A DNA stretch of 64,000 bases from Burkholderiales bacterium 39-55-53. GTDB lineage: Bacteria > Pseudomonadota > Gammaproteobacteria > Burkholderiales > Burkholderiaceae_C. Below, in pieces: positions 44,548-54,210 of the stretch. Made by a program: the position numbers and the translations under genes. The stretch spans positions 124,001 through 188,000 of the forward strand of contig NCJK01000002.1 in the NCBI GenBank assembly GCA_002282445.1, in the 5' to 3' direction. The notes beneath the pieces are model-generated. The model was not told the DNA's origin. It did no database searches and saw nothing but the letters and a program-made list of their open reading frames with translations. The number at the start of each line of letters is the position of its first letter. Within the stretch, counting starts at the first letter, position 1.

Positions 44548-45690
44548 TTATCGAACCACGGCAATTTGATCGCGCTTACCAGCTTTGAATGTGTACAGCG
44601 TCAACGCTCCGTTTTTGATATCGCCCTTAGCGTCGAAAGAGATCGTGCCAGTCACGCCCTTGTAGCCTGACGTCTTAGCCAACTCAGGCAAGTACTTGGC
44701 GGGTTCGGTGGACTTGGCGCGTTGCATGGCATCGACCATCACAAACACCGCGTCGTACACATAAGGTGAATACAGCTTCACATCGTCGTTGAAACGCTTC
44801 TTGAATTTGGCACCGAAGTCATCCATGCCCTTTTTCAAAGCGCCGTCTACACCGCCAGCCTCAGCACACACGACTTGGCCGTCGGCCATAGCGTCGCCAG
44901 CCAACTTGATCATCTCGTTGGTACAAATGCCATCACCGCCCATGAACTTGGCTTTGATGCCCAGGGATTTCATTTGCTTCATCATCGGGCCGCCCACGGC
45001 GTCCATGCCACCGAAGAAGATGATGTCTGGCTTCTTACCCTTGAGGGTGGTCAAGATAGGCATGAAGTCTGTGGCTTTGTCGGTGGTGAACTCGTGGCCC
45101 ACCAAATTGCCGCCTGCCGCCTTGACAGCTTTTTCAAACTCTTCCGCAACGCCTTGGCCGTAGGCTGTGCGGTCATCGATCACAGCAATGGATTTGCCTT
45201 TGAGCTCGTTCACAGCGTAGCGACCCAACGTACCGCCCAAATGCACGTCGTCAGCCACAACGCGGAAGGCAGTTTTATAGCCTTGGCGTGTGTACTTGGG
45301 GTTGGTAGACGATGGCGAAATTTGGGGGATGCCAGCATCGCTGTAAATCTTGGACGCTGGAATCGTGGTACCTGAATTCAAGTGGCCAATCACGCCGCTG
45401 ACTTTGGCATCCACCAGTTTTTGCGCAGCAGCTGTGCCTTGCTTGGGGTCGGCCGCATCATCTTCGGCAACCAATTCAAATTTAATTTTTTTACCATTGA
45501 TGCTCACGCCCTTGGCGTTGAGTTCTTCAATGGCCAAACGTGCGCCCCACTCGTTGTCTTTACCCAAGTGGGCAATCGCGCCACTGACAGGACCTACATG
45601 GCCGATTTTGACCACTTGATCTTGCGCCACAGCAAGACTGCTAATGGCGGCCAAAGTTGCAACGGCTGTCAATTTGAGAGAGAGATGCAT
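44548..45690 (-). CDS. Branched-chain amino-acid ABC transporter substrate-binding protein
   Basis: 380 residues. Signal peptide ends LAVAQ. The mature LivK-like type 1 periplasmic binding fold shows KIGHVGPVSGAIAHLGKDNE, quoted in part, then NSGTTIPASKIYSDAGIPQISPS, quoted as SKIYSDAGIPQISPS, and VYDAVFVMVDAM. It captures Leu/Ile/Val or related amides for an inner-membrane ABC transporter. The livHMGF transporter genes are not adjacent, so it is an orphan binding protein locally. Its own terminator follows. Confidence 0.93.
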   Translation of the reverse strand: MHLSLKLTAVATLAAISSLAVAQDQVVKIGHVGPVSGAIAHLGKDNEWGARLAIEELNAKGVSINGKKIKFELVAEDDAADPKQGTAAAQKLVDAKVSGVIGHLNSGTTIPASKIYSDAGIPQISPSSTNPKYTRQGYKTAFRVVADDVHLGGTLGRYAVNELKGKSIAVIDDRTAYGQGVAEEFEKAVKAAGGNLVGHEFTTDKATDFMPILTTLKGKKPDIIFFGGMDAVGGPMMKQMKSLGIKAKFMGGDGICTNEMIKLAGDAMADGQVVCAEAGGVDGALKKGMDDFGAKFKKRFNDDVKLYSPYVYDAVFVMVDAMQRAKSTEPAKYLPELAKTSGYKGVTGTISFDAKGDIKNGALTLYTFKAGKRDQIAVVR

Positions 45691-45727
45691 GCAAGAACTC
45701 CTATTGGTGAAAAAACACAGAGAAAAA

Positions 45728-46174
45728 TCAGGCCGAAGTTTCCTTCAACTTCAGATCATGCCGCGTGATGGAATACCCGCGATCGGCGTAGTGTTTCCAG
45801 CGCTGGCGCGCCAACTGGCGATCGTCGTCATCGAGGCTCACCACTTCGATGGTGCGCTCAAACCGCTCGTAGCCTGCAGCGACGTCAGCGCCTAAATTCA
45901 ACAGCACTTGATGGTGCGGCAGTTCGGGGCCACCTTCGATCTTGGCGGCCAACACCACGGGCGACGCCATCAACTGCTCCGCAGGGCTGCCTGCTCGGCA
46001 ATGCGCCACAAACTCATTCGGAGAAAACGTCCAAAGCAAGGTGTCAAGCGCTTGAAGTGATGCAGGTGCGCCCGTCACCACCACCTTCGCGCCGCTGGCA
46101 ACGGCCTTGCGCAGCAAGCGGCAGGCATAGGCCAGTTTGTCAGGCGCGTTGAAGTGAAAAGCGATTTCGGTCAT
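45728..46174 (-). CDS. holC: DNA polymerase III subunit chi
   Basis: 148 residues. Chi links the clamp loader to SSB. Recognised by the start TEIAFHFNAPDKLAYACRLLRKA, quoted as FHFNAPDKLAYACRLLRKA, then DTLLWTFSPNEFVAHC and the end RQRWKHYADRGYSI. It overlaps pepA by ATGA (46171-46174), the conserved pepA-holC pair. Confidence 0.94.
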   Translation of the reverse strand: MTEIAFHFNAPDKLAYACRLLRKAVASGAKVVVTGAPASLQALDTLLWTFSPNEFVAHCRAGSPAEQLMASPVVLAAKIEGGPELPHHQVLLNLGADVAAGYERFERTIEVVSLDDDDRQLARQRWKHYADRGYSITRHDLKLKETSA

Positions 46175-47622
46175 TTGGCCTTAGCTGTGCCCATCAAGTA
46201 GTGCAACAACAAGCCCACAGGACGACCAGTGGAACCTTTAGCTGCACCACTCTTCCAAGCTGCACCGGCAATATCTAAGTGTGCCCAAGGGTAGTCTTTG
46301 GCAAAGCGCTGCAAGAACTTGGCCGCCGTGATGGAGCCAGCTTCGCGACCCGCGATGTTGGCGACATCCGCAAAGTTGGACTTGAGGCCTTCGGCGTACT
46401 CCTCATCCAAAGGCAAGCGCCAGCAAGGATCCAGCGAAGCTTCACCAGCGGCAAACAAGGCGTTGGCCAGCTCGTCAGATGGCGAGAACAAACCACTGCG
46501 CACATGGCCCAGAGAAATCACGCAAGCTCCAGTGAGGGTGGCAATGTCAATCACGGCGCGGGGCTTGAAGCGGGTGGCGTAAGTTAAAGCATCGCACAAG
46601 ATCAGGCGGCCTTCAGCGTCGGTATTGAGCACCTCAATGGTTTGACCGCTCATGCTGGTGATCACATCACCGGGCTTGAGGGCTGTGCCGTCCGGCATGT
46701 TTTCGCAGGTAGGTATCAGGCCGACCACGTTGATGGCTGGCTTCAAGTGCGACAGCGCCTCAAACGTGCCCAATACGCTGGCTGCGCCACACATATCAAA
46801 CTTCATCTCGTCCATGCCAGGGCCTGGCTTTAGCGAGATACCGCCCGTGTCAAAGGTGATGCCCTTGCCTACCAGCACGGTAGGCGCCACCGACTTGGCT
46901 GCGCCGGTGTACTCGAGCACGATAAAACGCAAGGGCTCAACTGAGCCACGCGCTACAGCGGCAAACGAGCCCATGCCGAGCTTTTCAATCTCTTTAGGGC
47001 CCAGCACTTGGCACTTGATGCCTGCTTTTTTGCCCAAAGCCTTGGCCACATCACCCAAATGTGTGGGTGTTGCATGGTTGGCTGGACGGTTGCCCCACTC
47101 TTTGGCCAGCGACACACCGGCTACTTGGGCTTTGGCCCATTCAAAAGCGGGCTTTGCTGCGTTGGTTTTCTCCGCTGTAGGCAATGCCAATGTCACGCGT
47201 TTGAGCGTTGAGGCCTTAGCCGATGGCTTGGTTGCGGTGTAAACATAACTTGCATCGGCCACGGCCTGGGCAGCGGCTTGCAGGCGCTGATCAGCTGCAT
47301 CGGCCAAACAGACCGTCAGGTGCGCAGGCTTGGCTGCTTTCACTGCCCCCACCGCAGCTGTCACGGCCTTGCGCACATGGGCAGCAGAGCCATCCGCACA
47401 CGACACCAGCACCACACGGGTGGCGCTCACGCCTTGGGGTTGCCAAACCGTCAGCAACTTGGCTGGGGACTCATCCAAATCGCCGCTTTTACGAGCATCT
47501 GAAATAAGTTGCGCCAAAACGCTTTTGGTAGGTTTGTCCTTGGCAGATACCAAGATAATCAGCGCATCTGTTTTATGGGCTGCTGCTGTGTGTAAATCTA
47601 GGGTCTTGAGCTCGAAGTTCAT
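46171..47622 (-). CDS. pepA: Leucyl aminopeptidase
   Basis: A 483-residue cytosolic M17 metallopeptidase removing N-terminal residues from peptides; E. coli PepA also binds DNA. The C-terminal catalytic domain has VGKGITFDTGGISLKPG, quoted in part (GKGITFDTGGISLKP), the Zn-binding NTDAEGRLILCDALTY and GREAGSITAAKFL. The end, HLDIAGAAWKSGAAKGSTGRP, appears as HLDIAGAAWK. Length fits. Divergent from lptF with 24 bases between the starts. Confidence 0.96.
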   Translation of the reverse strand: MNFELKTLDLHTAAAHKTDALIILVSAKDKPTKSVLAQLISDARKSGDLDESPAKLLTVWQPQGVSATRVVLVSCADGSAAHVRKAVTAAVGAVKAAKPAHLTVCLADAADQRLQAAAQAVADASYVYTATKPSAKASTLKRVTLALPTAEKTNAAKPAFEWAKAQVAGVSLAKEWGNRPANHATPTHLGDVAKALGKKAGIKCQVLGPKEIEKLGMGSFAAVARGSVEPLRFIVLEYTGAAKSVAPTVLVGKGITFDTGGISLKPGPGMDEMKFDMCGAASVLGTFEALSHLKPAINVVGLIPTCENMPDGTALKPGDVITSMSGQTIEVLNTDAEGRLILCDALTYATRFKPRAVIDIATLTGACVISLGHVRSGLFSPSDELANALFAAGEASLDPCWRLPLDEEYAEGLKSNFADVANIAGREAGSITAAKFLQRFAKDYPWAHLDIAGAAWKSGAAKGSTGRPVGLLLHYLMGTAKAK

Positions 47623-47646
47623 AATTGCGGTTTTCCTCTGTCGCTG

Positions 47647-48735
47647 ATGTTATTCCATTCCTCCATTCGTAAAGAGCTGGCCCGCAGTTTTGGTGCCACG
47701 TTGATCGTCTTGGTCACCATCGTGATGACCATGATGCTGATTCGCACGCTCGGTCAAGCCTCTATTGGCAGTGTCAACCCAGCAGAGGTCACTCTGATTC
47801 TGGGGTACACCATGCTGGGACAGCTACCCATTTTGCTAACCATGAGCCTGTTTATTTCAGCAGTAGGCACACTTTCTCGTATGTATTTAGAAAGCGAAAT
47901 GGTCATTTGGTTGGCCAGTGGCAAGGGACTAACCGCCTTGGCTTCGCCTATGCTGCGCTTTGCTTGGCCCATGTTAGTAAGCGTTTTCGTGCTTATGCTG
48001 ATCGTTTGGCCATGGTCAAACGAAAAAATAGGTGAATTGAAGAACCGCTACGAGCGACGTGGTGATTTAGAGCGCGTTGCCCCTGGCCAATTCCAAGAGT
48101 CGGCTAGCGGCCTACGTGTGTTCTTCATCGACAAAGAAAGCTTGGATAACAAGGAAGGTAAAAACGTCTTCATATCCTCTACCGATCACAACAAACAAGC
48201 AATGACATCTTCCAAAAAAGGCCACGTAGAAAGCATCAATGGGGAAGCTTACTTAGTTCTTGAGGATGGGCAAAGGGTCGAGCAGACCATCGGTAAATCC
48301 GAAATCAAAATCACACAATTTAAAAGCTATACAACGCAACTCAATCCCTCTGTCACTACCCCAGACAAACCGCCATTGAAAACCATCTCCAGCATTGAGC
48401 TGATCAAAAGCCCATCAGCCAGCAATTTGGGCGAACTTGGTTGGAGACTTGGCGTCGCTTTTTCTGCGTTCAATGTGATCATCATTGCTTTAGCCATTAC
48501 CAGCGCAAATCCACGCGTAGGACGCGGCGGCAACTTAGCGCAAGCACTCCTTATTTTTATCGTCTATTTCAACTTAATCAACTTGGGTCAGACTTGGGTA
48601 GGTTCAGGCAAAGCAAACCTAGGGGCATTTTTTATTGCTCTACACGGAGGCGTCTTCTTGCTGGCTTTTACATGGCTAACTGCTCGCCACAATAACTGGA
48701 ATTGGCGTCAGTTATTTAGACAAACTAGCGCTTAA
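47647..48735 (+). CDS. lptF: LPS export system permease LptF
   Basis: 362 residues, YjgP/YjgQ family. With LptG and the LptB ATPase it extracts LPS from the inner membrane. Six membrane helices (three before and three after a periplasmic beta-jellyroll of about residues 120-260). The start MLFHSSIRKELARSFGATL, the internal GQLPILLTMSLFISAVGTLSR and the C-terminal NPRVGRGGNLAQALL fit LptF. Directly followed by lptG. Confidence 0.95.
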   Translation: MLFHSSIRKELARSFGATLIVLVTIVMTMMLIRTLGQASIGSVNPAEVTLILGYTMLGQLPILLTMSLFISAVGTLSRMYLESEMVIWLASGKGLTALASPMLRFAWPMLVSVFVLMLIVWPWSNEKIGELKNRYERRGDLERVAPGQFQESASGLRVFFIDKESLDNKEGKNVFISSTDHNKQAMTSSKKGHVESINGEAYLVLEDGQRVEQTIGKSEIKITQFKSYTTQLNPSVTTPDKPPLKTISSIELIKSPSASNLGELGWRLGVAFSAFNVIIIALAITSANPRVGRGGNLAQALLIFIVYFNLINLGQTWVGSGKANLGAFFIALHGGVFLLAFTWLTARHNNWNWRQLFRQTSA

Positions 48736-48741
48736 ATAAAT

Positions 48742-49842
48742 ATGAAAACCCTTCGCAAACTTATTCACGCAGAAGTCTGGGTCTCTGTCGCTTTTGTCAC
48801 CCTCTGTTTTGTTGCATTGTTTTTTTTCTTTGATTTTATTGACGAATTGCCAAATGCGGGGGGTAACAACAACCTCTATCAAATAAAGCACGTAATTGGA
48901 TTCGTTCTTTTCTCGGTCCCAAGTCACTTGTATGAGTTACTGCCCATCACCGTTTTGATTGGCACTATTTTTGTCATGTCCCGGCTGGCACAAAGCTCAG
49001 AGTTCACAATTCTTCGTACCAGTGGACTGACGCCCATCATGGCTCTCCGTAGCCTGATGGGTTTGGGCCTCATTTTTGTGCTCATTACTTTTGCAGTAGG
49101 CGACTACATTGCCCCCATCAGTGATCGATATGCCCAGTTGCTCAAATCAACTTACCTGGGAACGCAACTTAAAGTCGGACATACGGGTGCTTGGCTGCGA
49201 GAAAACACTTCAGACAAGAAAGTTTTTTTGAATATCAACCAACTTTCTGGTGATGGCTCACCAAAAGACATTCGAATCTTTGAGTTCAATGAAGAGGGCG
49301 GGTTGATTGCAATCAACAAAGCAGCGAGTGCCCATATTGAAAATGGCACTTGGTTACTCAGAAACGCAGAACGCAGTGAACTCAAAATGCAATCTGACAA
49401 TGCTCACCTACAAACGCAGCACGCAGAGAAACTCCCGTGGGCCTCTGAAATTACCAGTGAGATGATCTCAGTCGCCATCCTTAAGCCGAGCCGCATGAGC
49501 ACCATTGACTTATTCCAATACATACGACATCTGAGTGCCAATGGCCAGAGCACTCAGCGTTTCGAAATTGAATTTTGGAAAAAAGTGTTTTATCCACTGA
49601 GTTGTTTGGTGATGGTTGTTTTAGCACTGCCCTTTGCTTATTTGCATTCTCGTAGTGGCAACATCGCAAGCAACGTATTTGGAGGCGTTCTTGCGGGTAT
49701 CAGCTTTTTCTTACTTAACAATGTATTTAGCTATTTAGGCAATATAAATAATTGGACGCCTTGGTTCGCAGCTGCTGCGCCAGGCATTCTTTATTCGATT
49801 GCATCACTCACCGCTTTTGGATGGCTGGTCGTTCGCCAGTAA
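48742..49842 (+). CDS. lptG: LPS export system permease LptG
   Basis: 366 residues, same architecture as LptF. Recognised by FFFDFIDELPN after helix 1, YELLPITVLIGTIFVMSRLA (about residues 66-85), SSEFTILRTSGL and the C-terminal helices with HSRSGNIASNVFGGV. Six bases after lptF; the two must form a heterodimer. Confidence 0.95.
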   Translation: MKTLRKLIHAEVWVSVAFVTLCFVALFFFFDFIDELPNAGGNNNLYQIKHVIGFVLFSVPSHLYELLPITVLIGTIFVMSRLAQSSEFTILRTSGLTPIMALRSLMGLGLIFVLITFAVGDYIAPISDRYAQLLKSTYLGTQLKVGHTGAWLRENTSDKKVFLNINQLSGDGSPKDIRIFEFNEEGGLIAINKAASAHIENGTWLLRNAERSELKMQSDNAHLQTQHAEKLPWASEITSEMISVAILKPSRMSTIDLFQYIRHLSANGQSTQRFEIEFWKKVFYPLSCLVMVVLALPFAYLHSRSGNIASNVFGGVLAGISFFLLNNVFSYLGNINNWTPWFAAAAPGILYSIASLTAFGWLVVRQ

Positions 49843-49849
49843 CCGTTTC

Positions 49850-50206
49850 ATGCAAGCCATCATTTTATTTGCTCACGGCTCACGCGACCCGCAGTGGCAT
49901 CAACCCATTCAATCGGTAGCAAAGCGCATCGTGCAACGCTCACCGACGACTTTGGTGCGCTGTGCCTACCTTGAACTAACAACGCCTGATTTGCCAAGTG
50001 TGGCAAAAGAACTCATCGAACAAGGTGTCAATCGCCTCACTGTTGTGCCAATGTTTTTAGGTGTTGGGCGCCATGCCCGTGAAGACTTACCCGAGTTGAT
50101 ACGCGACCTGAAAATGCAATATCCAACAGTACAAATTTGCTGTCAATGTGCGGTCGGGGAACAGTCCAGGCTTCTCGACTTGCTAGCCGACATTGCACTG
50201 AGTTGA
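49850..50206 (+). CDS. CbiX/SirB-like protein
   Basis: 118 residues from the ATG at 49850, seven bases after lptG. Start MQAIILFAHGSRDPQW contains the family His (AHGSR), and VVPMFLGVGRHAREDLP contains the second metal-binding His. Short single-domain CbiX proteins resemble sirohydrochlorin cobalt/ferrochelatases of cobalamin or siroheme synthesis. No other tetrapyrrole gene is adjacent, so the substrate is unclear. Confidence 0.86.
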   Translation: MQAIILFAHGSRDPQWHQPIQSVAKRIVQRSPTTLVRCAYLELTTPDLPSVAKELIEQGVNRLTVVPMFLGVGRHAREDLPELIRDLKMQYPTVQICCQCAVGEQSRLLDLLADIALS

Positions 50207-50266
50207 TACAGGGCTCTACAAAGCCCAAATGTTAGAATTTGGGATCTTTTGATTGCGTGAGAACTT

Positions 50267-51433
50267 ATGAAAATAGCCATTGCAGGCACAGGTTATGTTG
50301 GCCTGTCAAATGCTGTATTACTAGCACAACGCCACGAAGTAGTAGCGCTAGATATCTCTGATAAGCGCGTCAATGCCATCAACACACGTCAGTCCCCAAT
50401 TGACGACCGCGATATCGAAGCCTATCTGGCTGAAAAAACGCTCAATCTTCGTGCCACCCTCGACCCAGTCGACGCTTACACCGGCGCGCAATACGTGATC
50501 ATTGCGACCCCAACCGATTACGACCCTCAAACCAACTATTTCAACACCAGCTCAGTTGAGTCTGTCATCGCTGATGTCAAACGCATCGCTCCTAATGCGG
50601 TGATGGTGATCAAATCCACTGTTCCTGTCGGCTTTACAGAAAAAGTACGTGCCGAATTGGGCACTGAACAAGTCATCTTTAGTCCCGAGTTTTTGCGTGA
50701 AGGCAAAGCCTTGCACGACAACCTGCACCCAAGTCGTATCGTGGTTGGCGAAGTTTCAGATCGTGCACGTGTGTTTGCTGGCCTACTCCAAGAAGCATCA
50801 CTCAAACCCGATGTCCAAGTGCTGTTTACAGGCAGCACCGAAGCTGAAGCCATTAAGCTTTTTGCAAACACGTACTTAGCCCTTCGTGTCGCCTACTTCA
50901 ATGAGTTAGACAGCTACGCAGCGTCGCACAACCTAGACACACGACAAATCATTGATGGTGTTTGTCTTGATCCTCGAATTGGTAGCCACTACAACAACCC
51001 GAGCTTTGGCTACGGTGGCTATTGCCTACCCAAGGACACCAAACAGCTCTTGGCCAATTACAACAATGTGCCGCAAACCCTGATTGGAGCTATCGTCAGT
51101 GCTAACAGCACACGCAAAGACTTTATTGCAGATGACATCTTGCGTCGCAAGCCCAGCACGGTAGGTATCTTCCGCCTCATCATGAAAGCCGGTAGCGACA
51201 ACTTCCGCGCCAGCAGCATTCAAGGCGTGATGAAACGACTCAAAGCCAAGGGCGTTCGCGTCATTGTTTATGAACCCTTGTTAGCAGAAGCTGAGTTTTT
51301 CAAATCCGAGGTCACCCATGACCTTGCTTCTTTCAAATCGCAATGTGATGTGATCGTGGCCAACCGCCAAACAGCAGAGCTCAATGATGTTGCAGACAAA
51401 GTCTACACACGCGATCTGTTTGGCAGTGACTGA
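50267..51433 (+). CDS. ugd: UDP-glucose 6-dehydrogenase
   Basis: A 388-residue cytoplasmic enzyme oxidising UDP-glucose to UDP-glucuronate with 2 NAD. The Rossmann motif is [15 protein letters not shown] (residues 4-18), and the catalytic Cys is at about 254 in [14 protein letters not shown]. Length equals the short E. coli Ugd type. It begins the envelope-glycan run and supplies the precursor for the epimerase at 58046. Confidence 0.94.
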   Translation: MKIAIAGTGYVGLSNAVLLAQRHEVVALDISDKRVNAINTRQSPIDDRDIEAYLAEKTLNLRATLDPVDAYTGAQYVIIATPTDYDPQTNYFNTSSVESVIADVKRIAPNAVMVIKSTVPVGFTEKVRAELGTEQVIFSPEFLREGKALHDNLHPSRIVVGEVSDRARVFAGLLQEASLKPDVQVLFTGSTEAEAIKLFANTYLALRVAYFNELDSYAASHNLDTRQIIDGVCLDPRIGSHYNNPSFGYGGYCLPKDTKQLLANYNNVPQTLIGAIVSANSTRKDFIADDILRRKPSTVGIFRLIMKAGSDNFRASSIQGVMKRLKAKGVRVIVYEPLLAEAEFFKSEVTHDLASFKSQCDVIVANRQTAELNDVADKVYTRDLFGSD

Positions 51434-51453
51434 TCGACCGCGGCCCTCTACGC

Positions 51454-52257
51454 ATGCTTCAATCTTTGTCGCCGCCACCTAACGCTCGTGTTTGGTTCGC
51501 ATTGGCGATGTTTTTCATTGCTGCAGGTGTTTTTGTTCAAAACGCCGAATGGCATGCCAACCTCATGCTGGCACTGAACCAAGCCGCAGGTGAATTGCCA
51601 GAAACATTTTGGTCCGTCATCACCGTTTCTGGTTTGGGATGGGCGGTCTTGATCCTGGTCAGCATCATGCATCGTGCAGACTTGGGAGCGCGCATCGTCC
51701 TGACCGCCTTCGTCATTGGTGGCCTTGTGACACACACGATCAAGCCTTTGCTGAGCTTTCCTCGCCCTGGCGAAGTGCTGTCATTAGATTTGTTGCATTT
51801 CATTGGCAATCCCGTGATCAACCACCACTCCATGCCATCTGGTCACGCACTTGCTGCGCTCTCGATGGGGACGCTTTGGGTTTGCTTGATTCGCTCTCAA
51901 CAACTCCCACGTTGGCTTGAGTGGCTATCGTGGTCAACGGTATTTTTGATTGCGGCCTCTCGTGTCGCCGTCGGTGCACATTGGCCTGCTGATGTGCTGG
52001 TCGGCTCTGGCTTAGGCATGATGGTGGGGTGGATTGCATGGCGATTTCCGTTCGCGTGGCCTCGTCATGACCCTCGTGCTTTTCCATGGCTTCCAGTGAT
52101 GGTTGAAGGTCTTGGTGCTTGGGCTGCTTTGACGTTCGACGAGGGCATGCCATTGGCCTTGATCTGGCAAGGCGCATTGGGCGGCATTGCAGTTTTGAGC
52201 ATCATGTGGCGCATTCAAACTTGGCGTGCTTCACCAGCCAGCGAAAACACCGCATGA
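51454..52257 (+). CDS. PAP2-family membrane phosphatase
   Basis: 267 residues with about six membrane helices. The three phosphatase motifs are readable: KPLLSFPRP (KxxxxxxRP-like), SMPSGHALAAL (PSGH) and SRVAVGAHWPADVLVGS (RxxxGxHxxxD). PAP2 enzymes remove phosphate from lipids, for example polyprenyl diphosphate or lipid A (LpxE/LpxF). In this run of glycan genes lipid A or carrier dephosphorylation is likely. ATGA overlap with the next gene. Confidence 0.88.
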   Translation: MLQSLSPPPNARVWFALAMFFIAAGVFVQNAEWHANLMLALNQAAGELPETFWSVITVSGLGWAVLILVSIMHRADLGARIVLTAFVIGGLVTHTIKPLLSFPRPGEVLSLDLLHFIGNPVINHHSMPSGHALAALSMGTLWVCLIRSQQLPRWLEWLSWSTVFLIAASRVAVGAHWPADVLVGSGLGMMVGWIAWRFPFAWPRHDPRAFPWLPVMVEGLGAWAALTFDEGMPLALIWQGALGGIAVLSIMWRIQTWRASPASENTA

Positions 52258-53183
52258 AACAATCACCTAAAAAAATGTGGGCGTCGGTAGGTGTCACGCT
52301 TGCAGCGATTGCCATCATGGTTTGGATGCTGCGTGCAGTCGACTGGCCAGCAGCGATCGCGGCTTGGGAACGTGTGCCCTTTTACATCTGGCTTGTCAGT
52401 GCTCTTGGTTTGGCCGCGAGTCACCTACTCAGAGCTGGGCGGGTTCGTGTCGAATGGCGCGACACGCTCAACATGGGTTGGCGAGAGGCATGGGGGTTGA
52501 TGGTGCGGCACAGCGCATGGGTCGTACTCGTGCCTATGCGTGGCGGAGAAGCCATTTACGTGTGGGTGCTTCATCGGCAAGGCGGCATCTCGCTTCGTGA
52601 CGCAAGCATCAGCTTGTTGAGATTGCGTGTGCAAGACATGGCCGTCTTAGGTGGATTGTCTGTGGCCTTGTTTGCCCCGTTTTCATTTGAAATCAGCCTT
52701 GCGCTCGCTGTGGTGATGATGGCCCTGGTCATTTGGATACTTCCGCTGAGTTGGAAATGGCTGATGTATCGCATGTCTCGCAAAGAAGGCGCGGCCCCCT
52801 TCCAAGCGCCTCCCCCCGCTTGGGAAAGCTGGATTTATGCCATTTCCAACTGGATTCTCAAGGCTTGTGCCATCGCATGGCCACTTTGGATCATGCTGCC
52901 CGTCGACTTTCGAACCGCCTTACACGGTTCAGTAGGCGGCGAACTCGCCGCTACACTTCCCCTTCAGCCTCCCGCAGGGTTTGGACCCTACGAAGGCGGT
53001 GTCATTTTTGGCATCCAATGGACATCCACACTGCCTTGGCAAGACATTGCTGCCACAGCCTTGGCGGTTCACTTACTCGCTTTGGCAGTCACCGTTGGAT
53101 CAGCCACTGTGGCTCGCATTTTGGGCTGGAGCCAAAAGTCGCTACATCGACTCGACGGGGCTCAGGCCACATTTCCTCAATAA
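52254..53183 (+). CDS. Flippase-like membrane protein (UPF0104/LPG synthase TM type)
   Basis: 309 residues with about seven or eight membrane helices. GWREAWGLMVRHSAWVVLVP, MRGGEAIYVW and LQPPAGFGPYEGG are typical of the lysylphosphatidylglycerol synthase TM-like family that lacks the synthetase domain. Such proteins may move glycolipids across the membrane. ATG at 52254 overlaps the PAP2 stop; the open frame from 52119 is not used. Confidence 0.82.
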   Translation: MKQSPKKMWASVGVTLAAIAIMVWMLRAVDWPAAIAAWERVPFYIWLVSALGLAASHLLRAGRVRVEWRDTLNMGWREAWGLMVRHSAWVVLVPMRGGEAIYVWVLHRQGGISLRDASISLLRLRVQDMAVLGGLSVALFAPFSFEISLALAVVMMALVIWILPLSWKWLMYRMSRKEGAAPFQAPPPAWESWIYAISNWILKACAIAWPLWIMLPVDFRTALHGSVGGELAATLPLQPPAGFGPYEGGVIFGIQWTSTLPWQDIAATALAVHLLALAVTVGSATVARILGWSQKSLHRLDGAQATFPQ

Positions 53184-53196
53184 GGTTTTTTTCATC

Positions 53197-54210
53197 ATGT
53201 CCGACCTCATCCCACACATGCCACAGCACACGTTATCTGTCGTTGTACCGATGTACAACGAACAAGAGAACGCACCTTTGCAAATTGATGCGGTGCAAGA
53301 TGCGCTGAAACATTACCCTATGCCATGGGAAATGATTTTGGTTGACGATGGCAGCTCGGATAACACCGTCAATGCTTTGCTCAAACGCGCCAAAGAAATT
53401 GGTTCACACATCCGCGTGGTCGAACTGCGCCGTAACTTCAAGCAAACCGCAGCCATGCAAGCTGGCATTGATGCAGCGCGTGGTGATGTGATCGTCACCA
53501 TGGACGGTGATTTACAAAACGACCCGTGCGATATTCCTAAACTCGTGGCACGCTTACTCAACGAAGACCTCGACATGGTGGCGGGGTGGCGTCAAAAACG
53601 ACAGGATGGTTTCATCTTGCGCAAATTCCCCTCCATGATTGCCAACACCTTGATACGCAAAGTTTCGGGCTTGGACTTCAAAGACTTGGGCTGTAGCCTC
53701 AAAGCTTTCCGTGGCGAAGTGCTGCGCAAAGTTCGTCTGTATGGCGAAATGCACCGCTTCATTCCTGCATGGCTGGCCACGGTCACATCACCACGCCGGA
53801 TGGCCGAGGAGCCTGTGCGTCACCATGCACGTGTGTTGGGTGAATCCAAATACGGCATTTCACGTACTTTCCGCGTGATTGTTGATTTGCTCGCGATGTA
53901 TTTCTTCTTGCGCTTTGGCACACGCCCTGGCCACTTTTTTGGTGGTATCGGTCTTGTGTTCTCAGCCTTGGGTGGCTTGATCTTGTCGTACTTGGGTCTT
54001 CTCAAACTGTTTGGCGAACAAGTGGGTGGCCGCCCCTTGTTGTGGCTGGGCTTCTTTGCCCTGCTTGCAGGCGTGCAAATGCTCACCACTGGCGTGCTCG
54101 CTGAAATTCTGATGCGCAGCTACTTTGACCAAAGCGGCGCTCGCTCCTACCATGTGATGCGCAACGATACCCCTGCGACAAACGACGGCTGGCATCACGC
54201 ACAAGCATGA
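53197..54210 (+). CDS. Polyprenyl-phosphate glycosyltransferase, GT2 (ArnC/RgtE-like)
   Basis: 337 residues. GT2 motifs: VVPMYNEQENA, LVDDGSSDNT and MDGDLQNDP (DxD), then HHARVLGESKYGISRTFRV, quoted as GESKYGISRTFRV. Two C-terminal membrane helices follow (about residues 232-290). The architecture is that of ArnC, dolichol-phosphate mannose synthase and RgtE: transfer of a sugar from UDP to polyprenyl phosphate at the inner membrane. The donor is likely to be UDP-uronic acid given ugd and the epimerase. ATGA overlap with the next gene. Confidence 0.9.
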   Translation: MSDLIPHMPQHTLSVVVPMYNEQENAPLQIDAVQDALKHYPMPWEMILVDDGSSDNTVNALLKRAKEIGSHIRVVELRRNFKQTAAMQAGIDAARGDVIVTMDGDLQNDPCDIPKLVARLLNEDLDMVAGWRQKRQDGFILRKFPSMIANTLIRKVSGLDFKDLGCSLKAFRGEVLRKVRLYGEMHRFIPAWLATVTSPRRMAEEPVRHHARVLGESKYGISRTFRVIVDLLAMYFFLRFGTRPGHFFGGIGLVFSALGGLILSYLGLLKLFGEQVGGRPLLWLGFFALLAGVQMLTTGVLAEILMRSYFDQSGARSYHVMRNDTPATNDGWHHAQA